Positions 17,570 through 25,044 of a DNA stretch of 64,000 nt are shown here, piece after piece. Below the pieces are notes generated by a model. It worked only from the letters and a program-made list of their open reading frames with translations. It searched no databases and was not told where the DNA came from. Origin of the DNA: Gluconobacter roseus NBRC 3990 (GTDB taxonomy: Bacteria; Pseudomonadota; Alphaproteobacteria; Acetobacterales; Acetobacteraceae); the NCBI RefSeq assembly GCF_006538885.1, contig NZ_BJLY01000004.1:62001-126000 (forward strand), given 5' to 3'. Every line of letters starts with the position of its first letter. Position 1 is the stretch's first letter. The translations under genes were made by a program, and so were the position numbers.

Positions 17570-17869
17570 TTAAGGCGCGCTGAGTATAGCCGCCAGTAGC
17601 CCGGGGAACCGCTCGTCGAGTTCCTCGCGGCGCAGGGAATTGCGATGCTGGACGCCCTCGATCCGCGTCCGCAGGATTCCGCTCTCCCGAAGCACCTGAA
17701 AATGATGCGACATGCTGGATTTGGGCCGCGTCCCGATCAGCGTAGCGCAGTTTGCCTCCCCGACACGCTCCAGATGCCGCACGATGTCCAGCCGTGCGGG
17801 ATCGGCGAGGGCCCGCAATACCACGGTCAGTTCAAACGTCTCGGGGGCGGGATGGTCATAGGCAGCCAT
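17570..17869 (-). CDS. ArsR-family transcriptional regulator
   Basis: A 99-residue winged-helix protein: ALADPARLDIVRHLE (about 19-33) and the recognition region SSMSHHFQVLRESGILRTRIEG (about 50-71). No metal-binding ELCVC-type motif is present, so a redox or organic effector is more likely than a metal. It is divergent from an Old Yellow Enzyme gene; a perfect inverted repeat in the 94-bp spacer is the likely operator. This arrangement resembles other regulator-ene-reductase pairs that respond to electrophiles. Confidence 0.88.
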   Translation of the reverse strand: MAAYDHPAPETFELTVVLRALADPARLDIVRHLERVGEANCATLIGTRPKSSMSHHFQVLRESGILRTRIEGVQHRNSLRREELDERFPGLLAAILSAP

Positions 17870-17912
17870 GGCGTTCTTATCCCTTTCCTGAGGTTTTATC
17901 GCAACAGTTGCT

Positions 17913-17934
17913 TTGTTCGGGTGTTATCGAACAA
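17913..17934. promoter_or_regulatory. Candidate ArsR operator upstream of Old Yellow Enzyme gene
   Basis: TTGTTCG (17913-17919), 8 bases, then CGAACAA (17928-17934): perfect 7-bp arms in the divergent spacer, 29 bases before the reductase ATG. The position suits repression of both genes. Confidence 0.6.
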
Positions 17935-17963
17935 CAGGATGACCTGGTTCCAGGAGACAGATA

Positions 17964-19049
17964 ATGCCAACGCTTTTTGATCCCATTGATTTCGGTCCCA
18001 TTCACGCAAAGAACCGTATCGTGATGTCGCCGCTGACACGCGGACGGGCCACGAAAGAGGCAGTCCCGACCCCGCTCATGGCGGAATATTATGGCCAGCG
18101 CGCCAGCGCGGGACTGATCATCACCGAGGCCACAGGCATTTCCCGCGAAGGTCTGGGCTGGCCGTTCGCTCCAGGTATCTGGACAGATGAGCAGGTCGAG
18201 GCCTGGAAACCAATCGTGGAAGCCGTTCATGCAAAGGGCGGCAAGATCGTCTGCCAGCTCTGGCATATGGGCCGCATGGTCCATTCTTCCGTCACCGGAA
18301 CGCAGCCGGTCTCGTCCTCTGCGACCACGGCGCCCGGCGAGGTCCATACCTATGAAGGCAAAAAGCCTTTCGAACAGGCCCGGGCCATCGATGCAGCAGA
18401 TATCAGCCGTATTCTGGGTGATTATGAAAATGCCGCCCGCAATGCGATCCGTGCCGGTTTCGACGGAGTGCAGATCCATGCTGCCAATGGCTATCTGATC
18501 GACGAATTCCTGAAGGACGGCACGAACAAGCGTACTGACGAATATGGTGGCAGCCCCGAAAACCGCACACGCTTCCTGCGTCAGGTAGTGGAGCGTGTCA
18601 TTGCTGCTGTTGGTGCAGAACGGACCGGTGTGCGCATGTCTCCCAATGGTGACACGCAGGGCTGCATCGACAGCGCACCGGAGACGGTTTTCGTGCCGGC
18701 TGCAAAGCTGCTTCAGGATCTGGGCGTTGCCTGGCTCGAACTGCGGGAACCCGGACCTAACGGAACGTTCGGAAAGACGGAGCAGCCAAAACTTTCGCCG
18801 CAGATCCGCAAGGTGTTCCTGCGCCCGTTGGTGCTCAATCAGGACTACACGTTCGAGGAAGCGCAGGCTGCACTGGCAGAAGGGAAGGCCGATGCGATCG
18901 CCTTCGGTCGGAAGTTCATCTCCAACCCGGACCTGCCGGAGCGCTTTGCCAAAGGGATTGCGCTTCAGCCCGACAATATCAAGACCTGGTACAGTCAGGG
19001 ACCGGAAGGATACACGGACTATCCGTTCGCTACGTCCAGCTCTGACTGA
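17964..19049 (+). CDS. Old Yellow Enzyme family ene-reductase (NemA/XenA-like)
   Basis: A 361-residue FMN enzyme that reduces activated C=C bonds of enones and nitro compounds with NAD(P)H. Visible residues: T25 in PLTRGRA (flavin contact), the substrate-anchoring H172 and N175, and proton donor Y177 in HAANGYLIDEF, then NKRTDEYGGSPENRTRF and the phosphate-binding AFGRKFISNPDLP. AGGAG precedes ATG 17964. Two such reductases are known from G. oxydans; which one this is cannot be told. The divergent ArsR regulator probably controls it. Confidence 0.92.
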   Translation: MPTLFDPIDFGPIHAKNRIVMSPLTRGRATKEAVPTPLMAEYYGQRASAGLIITEATGISREGLGWPFAPGIWTDEQVEAWKPIVEAVHAKGGKIVCQLWHMGRMVHSSVTGTQPVSSSATTAPGEVHTYEGKKPFEQARAIDAADISRILGDYENAARNAIRAGFDGVQIHAANGYLIDEFLKDGTNKRTDEYGGSPENRTRFLRQVVERVIAAVGAERTGVRMSPNGDTQGCIDSAPETVFVPAAKLLQDLGVAWLELREPGPNGTFGKTEQPKLSPQIRKVFLRPLVLNQDYTFEEAQAALAEGKADAIAFGRKFISNPDLPERFAKGIALQPDNIKTWYSQGPEGYTDYPFATSSSD

Positions 19050-19094
19050 AACAGGTCTTTCCGGAAGCAGACATTGCTCCCGGAAGCTGCCCGT

Positions 19095-19943
19095 TCAGAC
19101 CGGGCGAACCAGTTCGTAGAGTGCCACGGCCGCGGCATTGGAGACGTTCAGGCTCTCCATGTCGCCGGGCATGTAAACACTGGCGATTTCGTCACAGGTC
19201 TCACGCGTCAGACGACGCAGCCCGGCGCCTTCGGCTCCAAGCACAAGCGCCACGCGGCGCCCGGCAAAGCTCTTGCCATCTAGTCGTGTGCCCCCGGCAT
19301 CCAGTCCCACGACCCAGAAATTCTCGGCCTGAAGCGCCTGCAGGGCTCGGGAAAGATTGACCTCACGCAGAATGGGTACAACGTCCAGCGCACCCGAAGC
19401 GGCCTTCGCCATGGCACCACTTTCCTGCGGAGCATTGCGATCCTGCACGAGAAGGGCAGCCGCACCGAACGCCGCGGCGGATCGCAGAATCGCACCGATA
19501 TTGCGCGGATCCGTCACCTGATCGAGCACCAGAACCGGGCCGGTCCGCTCGACGATGTCCGGGATAGCCAATGTTTCCAGAGGCTCGACCCGCAGGCAGA
19601 CGCCCTGATGCACGGCATCGCGCTCACACAGACGGTCCAGTCGCTCACGGTCCACGATCTGCGGTTTGCGGGACGCATTGTCGAAAGCAGCTGCGGCTTC
19701 GCGCGTGGCCAGAAAGTCGTGGATGACACGCTCGGGATTGGCCAAAGCCGCCTGCACGGCATGGTGTCCGTAAATCCAGTAACCGGGTCCGGAGCTTGCG
19801 GCACCGCCACGACCGGAACGGCCACCCCGTTCTCTGGTGCGGCCTCCAGACGTATGGGTGCCGTGACCGGCATTACCGGTAGAAGGGGAGGAGCGATCCG
19901 TGGAACGGTCGGGAGCGGAACGGGAGGGAGATCTTCTGGCCAT
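19095..19943 (-). CDS. rlmB: 23S rRNA 2'-O-ribose methyltransferase (TrmH/SpoU family, RlmB-like)
   Basis: A 282-residue SPOUT enzyme. After a Ser/Arg/Gly-rich N-terminal tail (about 1-45) come the substrate-binding domain (YWIYGHHAVQAAL, about 52-64) and the knotted catalytic domain with motif 1 DQVTDPRNIGAILR, motif 2 LVLGAEGAGLRRL and motif 3 IPMPG-like YMPGDMESLNVSNAA. It would use AdoMet to methylate G2251 of 23S rRNA. The chosen start at 19943 avoids the TTG at 19964. It is divergent from tRNA-Tyr, about 70 bp away. Confidence 0.9.
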   Translation of the reverse strand: MARRSPSRSAPDRSTDRSSPSTGNAGHGTHTSGGRTRERGGRSGRGGAASSGPGYWIYGHHAVQAALANPERVIHDFLATREAAAAFDNASRKPQIVDRERLDRLCERDAVHQGVCLRVEPLETLAIPDIVERTGPVLVLDQVTDPRNIGAILRSAAAFGAAALLVQDRNAPQESGAMAKAASGALDVVPILREVNLSRALQALQAENFWVVGLDAGGTRLDGKSFAGRRVALVLGAEGAGLRRLTRETCDEIASVYMPGDMESLNVSNAAAVALYELVRPV

Positions 19944-20012
19944 AAAAAAGCATATAATCGACAACAGGCGATTGACATAGCCGTCAATCCGCCATATCCC
20001 AACCGCCGACCC

Positions 20013-20098
20013 GGAGAGGTGCCCGAGTGGCTAAAGGGGGCGGACTGTAAATCCGCTGGCGTACGCCTACGTTGGTTCGAATCCAACTCTCTCCACCA
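20013..20098 (+). tRNA. tRNA-Tyr (GTA)
   Basis: An 86-nt class II tRNA with encoded CCA. The acceptor stem GGAGAGG pairs with TCTCTCC, the anticodon arm contains CTGTAAA (anticodon GTA), there is a long variable arm, and the T arm is GTTGG-TTCGAAT-CCAAC. Confidence 0.96.
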
Positions 20099-20569
20099 GG
20101 TCCCCTCATTTTTCCATAAAATCTAATTGCGTTATGGGTCAGGCATTGATCCGCCCATGATCTGATTTGGGGCTCAGATATCTGAGCGGCTCGCGATAAC
20201 GCAAAATCAATTATAAAAAAGCTCACATCGGGCTGGCCATGTTTCTTAAGCGTGGCAAGGCAAACTGGCACAGCTGTTGCTTCAGGAGCGGCTACCAGAG
20301 AGTTGCTGAATTTTGCAAAAGCGAAACTGCGGGAGGACAAAATGATCCTCTTACCGATGTTTGCTGCTCCTTAATTCATGAACAAAATTCATATATAAAT
20401 GAAATAAAATCATTTTTGCTCAATGAACGGCTCGGGCATAACAGCCAGCAACGCTTCCTGGCGCACATGGCATGCAGAGCAATGCCGGAGAACTATAAAA
20501 TAAATAAATTCTCGCAATGTTCGAAATAATGGGCATGAGAATTTGCTGCATAGCAAGGTCACGCAGAAC
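20099..20569. other. A/T-rich intergenic region between tRNA-Tyr and mesX
   Basis: No convincing gene. The stretch is clearly richer in A/T than its surroundings, lies directly at the 3' end of a tRNA gene (a common integration site), and contains a MetR-type box at 20379. An SAM-II riboswitch was looked for by eye and not found. Confidence 0.6.
20379..20391. promoter_or_regulatory. MetR-type box upstream of mesX
   Basis: TGAACAAAATTCA matches the MetR consensus TGAA-N5-TTCA exactly. An overlapping octamer TTCATGAA (20375-20382) is also found at 24002-24009 in the metR-metF spacer. It lies about 180 bp before mesX, and a metR gene is 3.6 kb downstream. Confidence 0.65.
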
Positions 20570-21553
20570 ATGACTATGGATTTCAGATTCAACATCAAGA
20601 AAACCCGATTTGACGAGGACTATTGCCCGTCAAATGATACTCGCCTGACAACGAATTTTGCCAATCTGGCCAGAGGTTCGCATCGTCAGGAAAATTTGCG
20701 TAATGTTCTGAAGATGATTGATAATCGTTTCAATGCACTGGCGCACTGGGACAACTCCAAAGCAGATCGTTATGCTGTTGAGCTGGATATCATTTCTGTC
20801 GAGATGGTTGCCAATTTCCGTGGCGAGCATGAAACATTCCCATTAATCGAGATTCTCAGCACATCTATTATTGATAAACTCCGAAATGAGCGCATTCCCG
20901 GTGTTGCCGGAAACAATTTTTCTTCCTACGTCCGGGATTACGATTTCAGTGTTCTTCTGCTGAACCATAATAAATCCCGTTCTGAGTTCAGTATTCCCGA
21001 TCGCTTTGGCGACCTTCATGGGAATCTGTTCAAATCCTTTGTGTATTCTGATGAATACAGGAAAAACTTTAGCAAGATGCCTGTCATCTGCCTGAGCGTT
21101 TCAAGCAACAGAACCTACCACAGAACCGAAAACCATCATCCGGTTCTGGGCTCTGAATACGAGCAGCCCGAATACTCTCTGACGGATCAGTATTTTGAAA
21201 AAATGGGTATGAAGGTGCGGTATTTCATGCCGCCTCACAGTTCTGCACCTCTGGCATTCTATTTCTTTGGTGATCTTCTTTCAGATTACTCTGATCTGGA
21301 GCTTATCAGCACCATCAGCACGATGGAGTGTTTCCAGAAGGTCTATCGCCCGGAAATTTATAACGCCAATTCGCCGGCAGCAGGATGCTATCAGCCCAGC
21401 CTGAAACATCAGGACTTTTCGACGACCCAGATTGTCTATGATCGTGAAGAACGCAGCCAGCTGGCAGTGGCGCAGGGAAAATTCACCGAAGAGACCTTCA
21501 TCAAGCCGCACCAGGATATTCTTGAGCAGTGGTCTGCTCAGTATTCCGCCTGA
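20570..21553 (+). CDS. mesX: DUF1852 protein MesX, partner of methionine synthase MesD
   Basis: A 327-residue protein recognised as DUF1852 by its overall sequence and its position directly before a MetE-like core synthase. In published work on aerobic bacteria, MesD-type methionine synthases need this DUF1852 partner and oxygen, and need neither cobalamin nor 5-methyltetrahydrofolate. The biochemical role of MesX is uncertain; His-rich segments such as YHRTENHHP (about 184-192) hint at metal binding (inference). Start chosen at ATG 20570, with ATG 20576 possible. Codon use is A/T-richer than neighbouring genes, which suggests transfer. It lies 27 bp before mesD. Confidence 0.85.
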   Translation: MTMDFRFNIKKTRFDEDYCPSNDTRLTTNFANLARGSHRQENLRNVLKMIDNRFNALAHWDNSKADRYAVELDIISVEMVANFRGEHETFPLIEILSTSIIDKLRNERIPGVAGNNFSSYVRDYDFSVLLLNHNKSRSEFSIPDRFGDLHGNLFKSFVYSDEYRKNFSKMPVICLSVSSNRTYHRTENHHPVLGSEYEQPEYSLTDQYFEKMGMKVRYFMPPHSSAPLAFYFFGDLLSDYSDLELISTISTMECFQKVYRPEIYNANSPAAGCYQPSLKHQDFSTTQIVYDREERSQLAVAQGKFTEETFIKPHQDILEQWSAQYSA

Positions 21554-21580
21554 TTACCTGACCACACAAGGCCATTAACC

Positions 21581-22609
21581 ATGACAAGACTCCTCCCGAC
21601 CTCGACCGTTGGCAGCCTGCCCAAGCCTTCCTGGCTCGCGAAGCCTGAAACTCTCTGGTCCCCCTGGAAGCTGCAGGGTGAAGAACTGATCGAAGGCAAA
21701 CAGGATGCGCTGCGCCTGACGCTGGATGATCAAAACCGCGCCGGGATCGATATCGTCAGCGATGGCGAGCAAACGCGCCAGCACTTCGTTACGACGTTCA
21801 TTGAGCATCTCAGCGGTGTGGATTTCGAGAACCGGCAGACGGTCAAGATCCGCAACCGATACGATGCGAGCGTGCCGTCAGTTGTGGATGCCGTGGCGCG
21901 TGAAAAGCCCGTCTTTGTCGAAGATGCGAAGTTTCTGCGGTCGCTGACAGACAAGCCGGTCAAATGGACGCTTCCGGGCCCCATGACCATGATCGACACG
22001 CTCTATGATGGTCACTACAAAAGTCGCGAGAAGCTGGCCTGGGAATTTGCAAAGATTCTCAACCAGGAGGCCCGGGAACTGGAAGCTGCTGGCGTCGACA
22101 TCATCCAGTTCGATGAACCTGCGTTTAATGTGTTCTTCGATGAGGTCAATGACTGGGGTGTGGCTACTTTGGAAAAGGCTGTCGAGGGACTTAAATGCGA
22201 AACCGCGGTCCATATCTGTTACGGATATGGCATCAAAGCCAATATCGACTGGAAAAACAGTCTGGGGGCAGAATGGCGGCAGTATGAGGAGATTTTTCCC
22301 AAGCTGCAGAAATCCAGCATCGATCTGGTTTCTCTGGAATGCCAGAACTCCCGTGTTCCGATGGATCTTATCGAACTGATCCGCGGCAAGAAGGTAATGG
22401 TCGGCGCCATTGATGTGGCAACGAACACTATTGAAACACCGGAAGAGGTGGCTGCCACTCTGAGAAAAGCTCTGCAGTTTGTAGACGCGGACAAGCTCTA
22501 CCCTTCCACTAATTGTGGCATGGCTCCCCTGTCACGCCAGGTCGCCCGGGGAAAGCTGAATGCGCTCGGCGCTGGTGCAGAGATCATTCGCAAAGAGCTT
22601 TCTGCCTGA
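21581..22609 (+). CDS. mesD: Core methionine synthase MesD (MetE C-terminal-like)
   Basis: A 342-residue protein equivalent to the catalytic half of MetE and lacking the N-terminal folate-binding half (MetE is about 750). Zinc ligands are visible as H211 and C213 (VHICYG), E253 (SLECQNS) and C312 (STNCGMAP); the homocysteine region QFDEPAF is at 176-182. It transfers a methyl group to homocysteine. With MesX immediately upstream it belongs to the MesD type, whose methyl donor is not established. The two genes are 27 bp apart and surely co-transcribed; MetR is the probable activator. Confidence 0.88.
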   Translation: MTRLLPTSTVGSLPKPSWLAKPETLWSPWKLQGEELIEGKQDALRLTLDDQNRAGIDIVSDGEQTRQHFVTTFIEHLSGVDFENRQTVKIRNRYDASVPSVVDAVAREKPVFVEDAKFLRSLTDKPVKWTLPGPMTMIDTLYDGHYKSREKLAWEFAKILNQEARELEAAGVDIIQFDEPAFNVFFDEVNDWGVATLEKAVEGLKCETAVHICYGYGIKANIDWKNSLGAEWRQYEEIFPKLQKSSIDLVSLECQNSRVPMDLIELIRGKKVMVGAIDVATNTIETPEEVAATLRKALQFVDADKLYPSTNCGMAPLSRQVARGKLNALGAGAEIIRKELSA

Positions 22610-22740
22610 TGAGCCCGATATCCGGTGTATGACGCAGTAATGTGTTCATGCACCGGAAAACCGGACGACATTCTGACGCTCCGTGGTTGCTTCCTGTTCT
22701 GATCAATGTCTGGAGCGCAAGTATCTCCTGCAAAAGTGCT

Positions 22741-22920
22741 TCATAAGCCCCATGGCATCGCACAGCATGGGCACTCCCATGGTTTTCCACCTTCCGGGTC
22801 CGTGTCTTCCGGTTCATCGCATGTCAGAAATGGCGTGCGGGATTCACTCTGTGTTTTATCGTGGCGGCGCAAGGCCGCAGTTTCGATATCATCCCGCTTG
22901 TTCCATGGTTGATCAGTCAT
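22741..22920 (-). CDS. Small CPCC-containing protein coupled to metF
   Basis: A 59-residue frame whose ATG (22920) overlaps the end of metF (ATGACTGA), with AGGA 8 bases upstream; such overlap usually means translational coupling. The product is hydrophilic, with an acidic middle (CDEPEDTDPEGG) and a C terminus PWECPCCAMPWGL containing a CPCC cluster that could bind a metal or be redox-active. I do not recognise the family. Without comparative data it could still be chance, since it contains several in-phase alternatives on the other strand. Confidence 0.45.
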   Translation of the reverse strand: MTDQPWNKRDDIETAALRRHDKTQSESRTPFLTCDEPEDTDPEGGKPWECPCCAMPWGL

Positions 22921-23881
22921 CAGTCTTGTCCTGCTGTCCGGAACTGTCAGCCTGCTTGAGCGAACCCGTCGGACGCGCGCCAAGAATATGAGCAATTGCG
23001 TAGCTCAGATCAGGTCGGTTCAATGTGGATACGTGAAACTCATTGACGCCTCTGGCCTGCAGGGCACGGATCTGCTCAACGGCGACAAGGCTGCCGATGG
23101 TCCGACGCAATTCCGGATTGCCTGAGGTTTCTTCGAACAAATGCGTCAGCCAGGACGGCACGGTTATTCCGCACATTTTTGAAAATTGCGCGATCTGATC
23201 ATAATCCGATACCGGCATGATGCCGGGTATAATCGGCGCGGTAATGCCTGCCGCCAGACAACGGTCCAGAAAGCGCAGATAAGTCGAGGCCTCAAAGAAA
23301 TACTGGGTAATGGCCCGTGTCGCCCCGGCATCGAGCTTGCGTTTGAGATTGTCGAGATCGGCTTCTGGACTCAAAGCCGCAGGATGTCCTTCAGGATAAG
23401 CAGCGACAGAGATTTCAAAATCCGCAATCCGGCGCAGGCCCGCAACAAGATCGCTGGCATAGGCATACCCATCCGGATGCGGCGTATAGCCAGCCCCTCC
23501 CGCAGGCGGATCGCCACGCAGGGCCACGATATGCCTGATCCCGGCCTCCCAGTATTGACGGGCAATATCGTCAACTTCCTCACGCGATGCTCCCATACAG
23601 GTCAGATGCGCAGCCGGAACCAGATTTGTTTTCTGTTGAAGACGCAGCACGCTGGCCTGTGTGCTGTTCCGTGTGCTTCCACCGGCACCATGAGTCACCG
23701 ATACGAAACGGGGCGAAAGCGGGGCCAGACGGCGGATGCATGCCCACAGACGCCGCTCCATCGCCTCAGTCCTTGGAGGAACAAACTCGAAGGAGAGGAC
23801 AGGAACGGGCAAGCCAGAACCACAGGACGGCAGGGAGCCGCTTTCTTCTTCGGAAGCCCTGCGTTTCAGCTCCGAACTCAT
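22913..23881 (-). CDS. metF: Methylenetetrahydrofolate reductase
   Basis: A 322-residue TIM-barrel flavoenzyme. The N-terminal FEFVPPRTE (about 27-35) holds the catalytic Glu of the family; SVTHGAGGSTR, AHLTCMG, ALRGDPP, and AAYPEGHP with ITQYFF are the standard blocks. It makes 5-methyltetrahydrofolate from 5,10-methylene-THF. ATG 23881 has AGAGG upstream; the longer frame crosses the metR promoter. It is divergent from metR. Its presence next to a synthase pair reported not to need methylfolate is notable. A short coupled frame follows. Confidence 0.92.
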   Translation of the reverse strand: MSSELKRRASEEESGSLPSCGSGLPVPVLSFEFVPPRTEAMERRLWACIRRLAPLSPRFVSVTHGAGGSTRNSTQASVLRLQQKTNLVPAAHLTCMGASREEVDDIARQYWEAGIRHIVALRGDPPAGGAGYTPHPDGYAYASDLVAGLRRIADFEISVAAYPEGHPAALSPEADLDNLKRKLDAGATRAITQYFFEASTYLRFLDRCLAAGITAPIIPGIMPVSDYDQIAQFSKMCGITVPSWLTHLFEETSGNPELRRTIGSLVAVEQIRALQARGVNEFHVSTLNRPDLSYAIAHILGARPTGSLKQADSSGQQDKTDD

Positions 23882-24001
23882 GTCAGCGCCTCTGAAATGA
23901 CAATGGCGGACTGGCGGGAGATGAGCATGGAGAAAAGATCCGGATGTGCTTGGAACCGTCTCCAGATAACCGTTCCGGACAATGCGCATAAATGATATGT
24001 T

Positions 24002-24026
24002 TTCATGAATACATGAATTTGATGCA
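24002..24026. promoter_or_regulatory. Candidate MetR site(s) in metF-metR spacer
   Basis: TTCATG-AATA-CATGAA (24002-24017) is a perfect dyad, and TGAATTTGATGCA (24014-24026) differs by one base from TGAA-N5-TTCA. The octamer TTCATGAA recurs upstream of mesX. Confidence 0.5.
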
Positions 24027-24041
24027 TCTAACTGGTGAGAC

Positions 24042-24950
24042 ATGGGCATTCTCGAACGCAACCATCTGATGATTATCCGGGAGGTCGCCCGGGAAGGCTC
24101 ATTAACAGCGGCAGCAGTACGGCTGAATCTGACCCAGCCTGCGCTCAGTCATGCCGTCCGCAAGATCGAATTCCAGCTTGGTGTGAAGATATGGCGGCGC
24201 GAGGGGCGCTCGCTGGTGCTGACGCAGGCCGGGCAGTGGCTGCTTTCTCTGGCAAACCGGCTGCTGCCACAGTTTTCACTGGCGGAAGAGAGGCTGGAAC
24301 AGTTTGCCAATGGCGAACGCGGCACCCTGAGGATCGGGATGGAATGCCACCCCTGCTATCAGTGGCTTCTCAACGTTGTCTCGCCATATCTGGAGCGCTG
24401 GCCGAAAGTGGACGTTGATGTGCGACAGAAGTTCCAGTTCGGCGGCATCGGAGCGTTGCTGAGCAACGAGATCGATATTCTCGTAACGCCGGACCCGCTT
24501 TACAAGCCCGAGCTGAATTTCACACCTGTCTTCGACTATGAGCTCGTCCTCGTCGTGGGAAGCGGTCACAAACTCTACGGCGCAAAGCACATCACACCGG
24601 AACAGCTTTCCAGCGAAACACTCATTACCTACCCCGTACCCTCTGAGCGGCTGGATATTTATACCCAGTTCCTCCAGCCCGCCGGTATCGCCCCGCGCCA
24701 GCAGAAGCAGATTGAAACAACCGACATCATGCTGGTCATGGTCGCGCATGGTCGAGGTGTTGCAGTCCTCCCCCGCTGGCTCGTGGAAGAATACGCCTCA
24801 CGCTATGATCTCCATGCGATAAGGCTGGGGAAAAACGGGATTGCAAAACAGATTTTTCTCGGACGGCGCGAGACGGACGATGATATTCAGTATCTCGCCG
24901 ATTTCATAAAATTTGCCGCCGAGCCCCGGGAAGAGGCTCAGAATTCGTAG
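24042..24950 (+). CDS. metR: LysR-family methionine regulator MetR
   Basis: A 302-residue LysR-type regulator. The N-terminal winged helix is at about 1-60 (LTAAAVRLNLTQPALSHAVRKIE). The effector domain has features specific to MetR: GMECHPCYQWLL (about 97-108), ETLITYPVPSERLDIY, and the block VMVAHGRGVAVLPRWLVEEY. MetR uses homocysteine as co-inducer and activates methionine synthase genes. ATG 24042 is preceded by GGTGAG. It is divergent from metF; MetR-like boxes occur in this spacer and upstream of mesX, so it probably controls both units. Confidence 0.92.
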   Translation: MGILERNHLMIIREVAREGSLTAAAVRLNLTQPALSHAVRKIEFQLGVKIWRREGRSLVLTQAGQWLLSLANRLLPQFSLAEERLEQFANGERGTLRIGMECHPCYQWLLNVVSPYLERWPKVDVDVRQKFQFGGIGALLSNEIDILVTPDPLYKPELNFTPVFDYELVLVVGSGHKLYGAKHITPEQLSSETLITYPVPSERLDIYTQFLQPAGIAPRQQKQIETTDIMLVMVAHGRGVAVLPRWLVEEYASRYDLHAIRLGKNGIAKQIFLGRRETDDDIQYLADFIKFAAEPREEAQNS

Positions 24951-25008
24951 CTGATATTCATCATCGGCCTGCCAGCTGGGAAAAAGCCAACAGACAGGTT
25001 CATCTGTT

Positions 25009-25034
25009 GATCCGGACAGGTCGCCCTGTCCGGA
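25009..25034. terminator. Bidirectional hairpin between metR and the giant gene
   Basis: A perfect 11-bp stem, ATCCGGACAGG and CCTGTCCGGAT around TCGC, lies between convergent stops at 24950 and 25045. T-runs are weak, so termination may be inefficient. Confidence 0.65.
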
Positions 25035-25044
25035 TTATGGTTGG

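Noticed and set aside
20099-20569. SAM-type riboswitch before mesX
   Set aside because: Looked for the SAM-II core by eye and did not find it; the MetR box explains regulation better.
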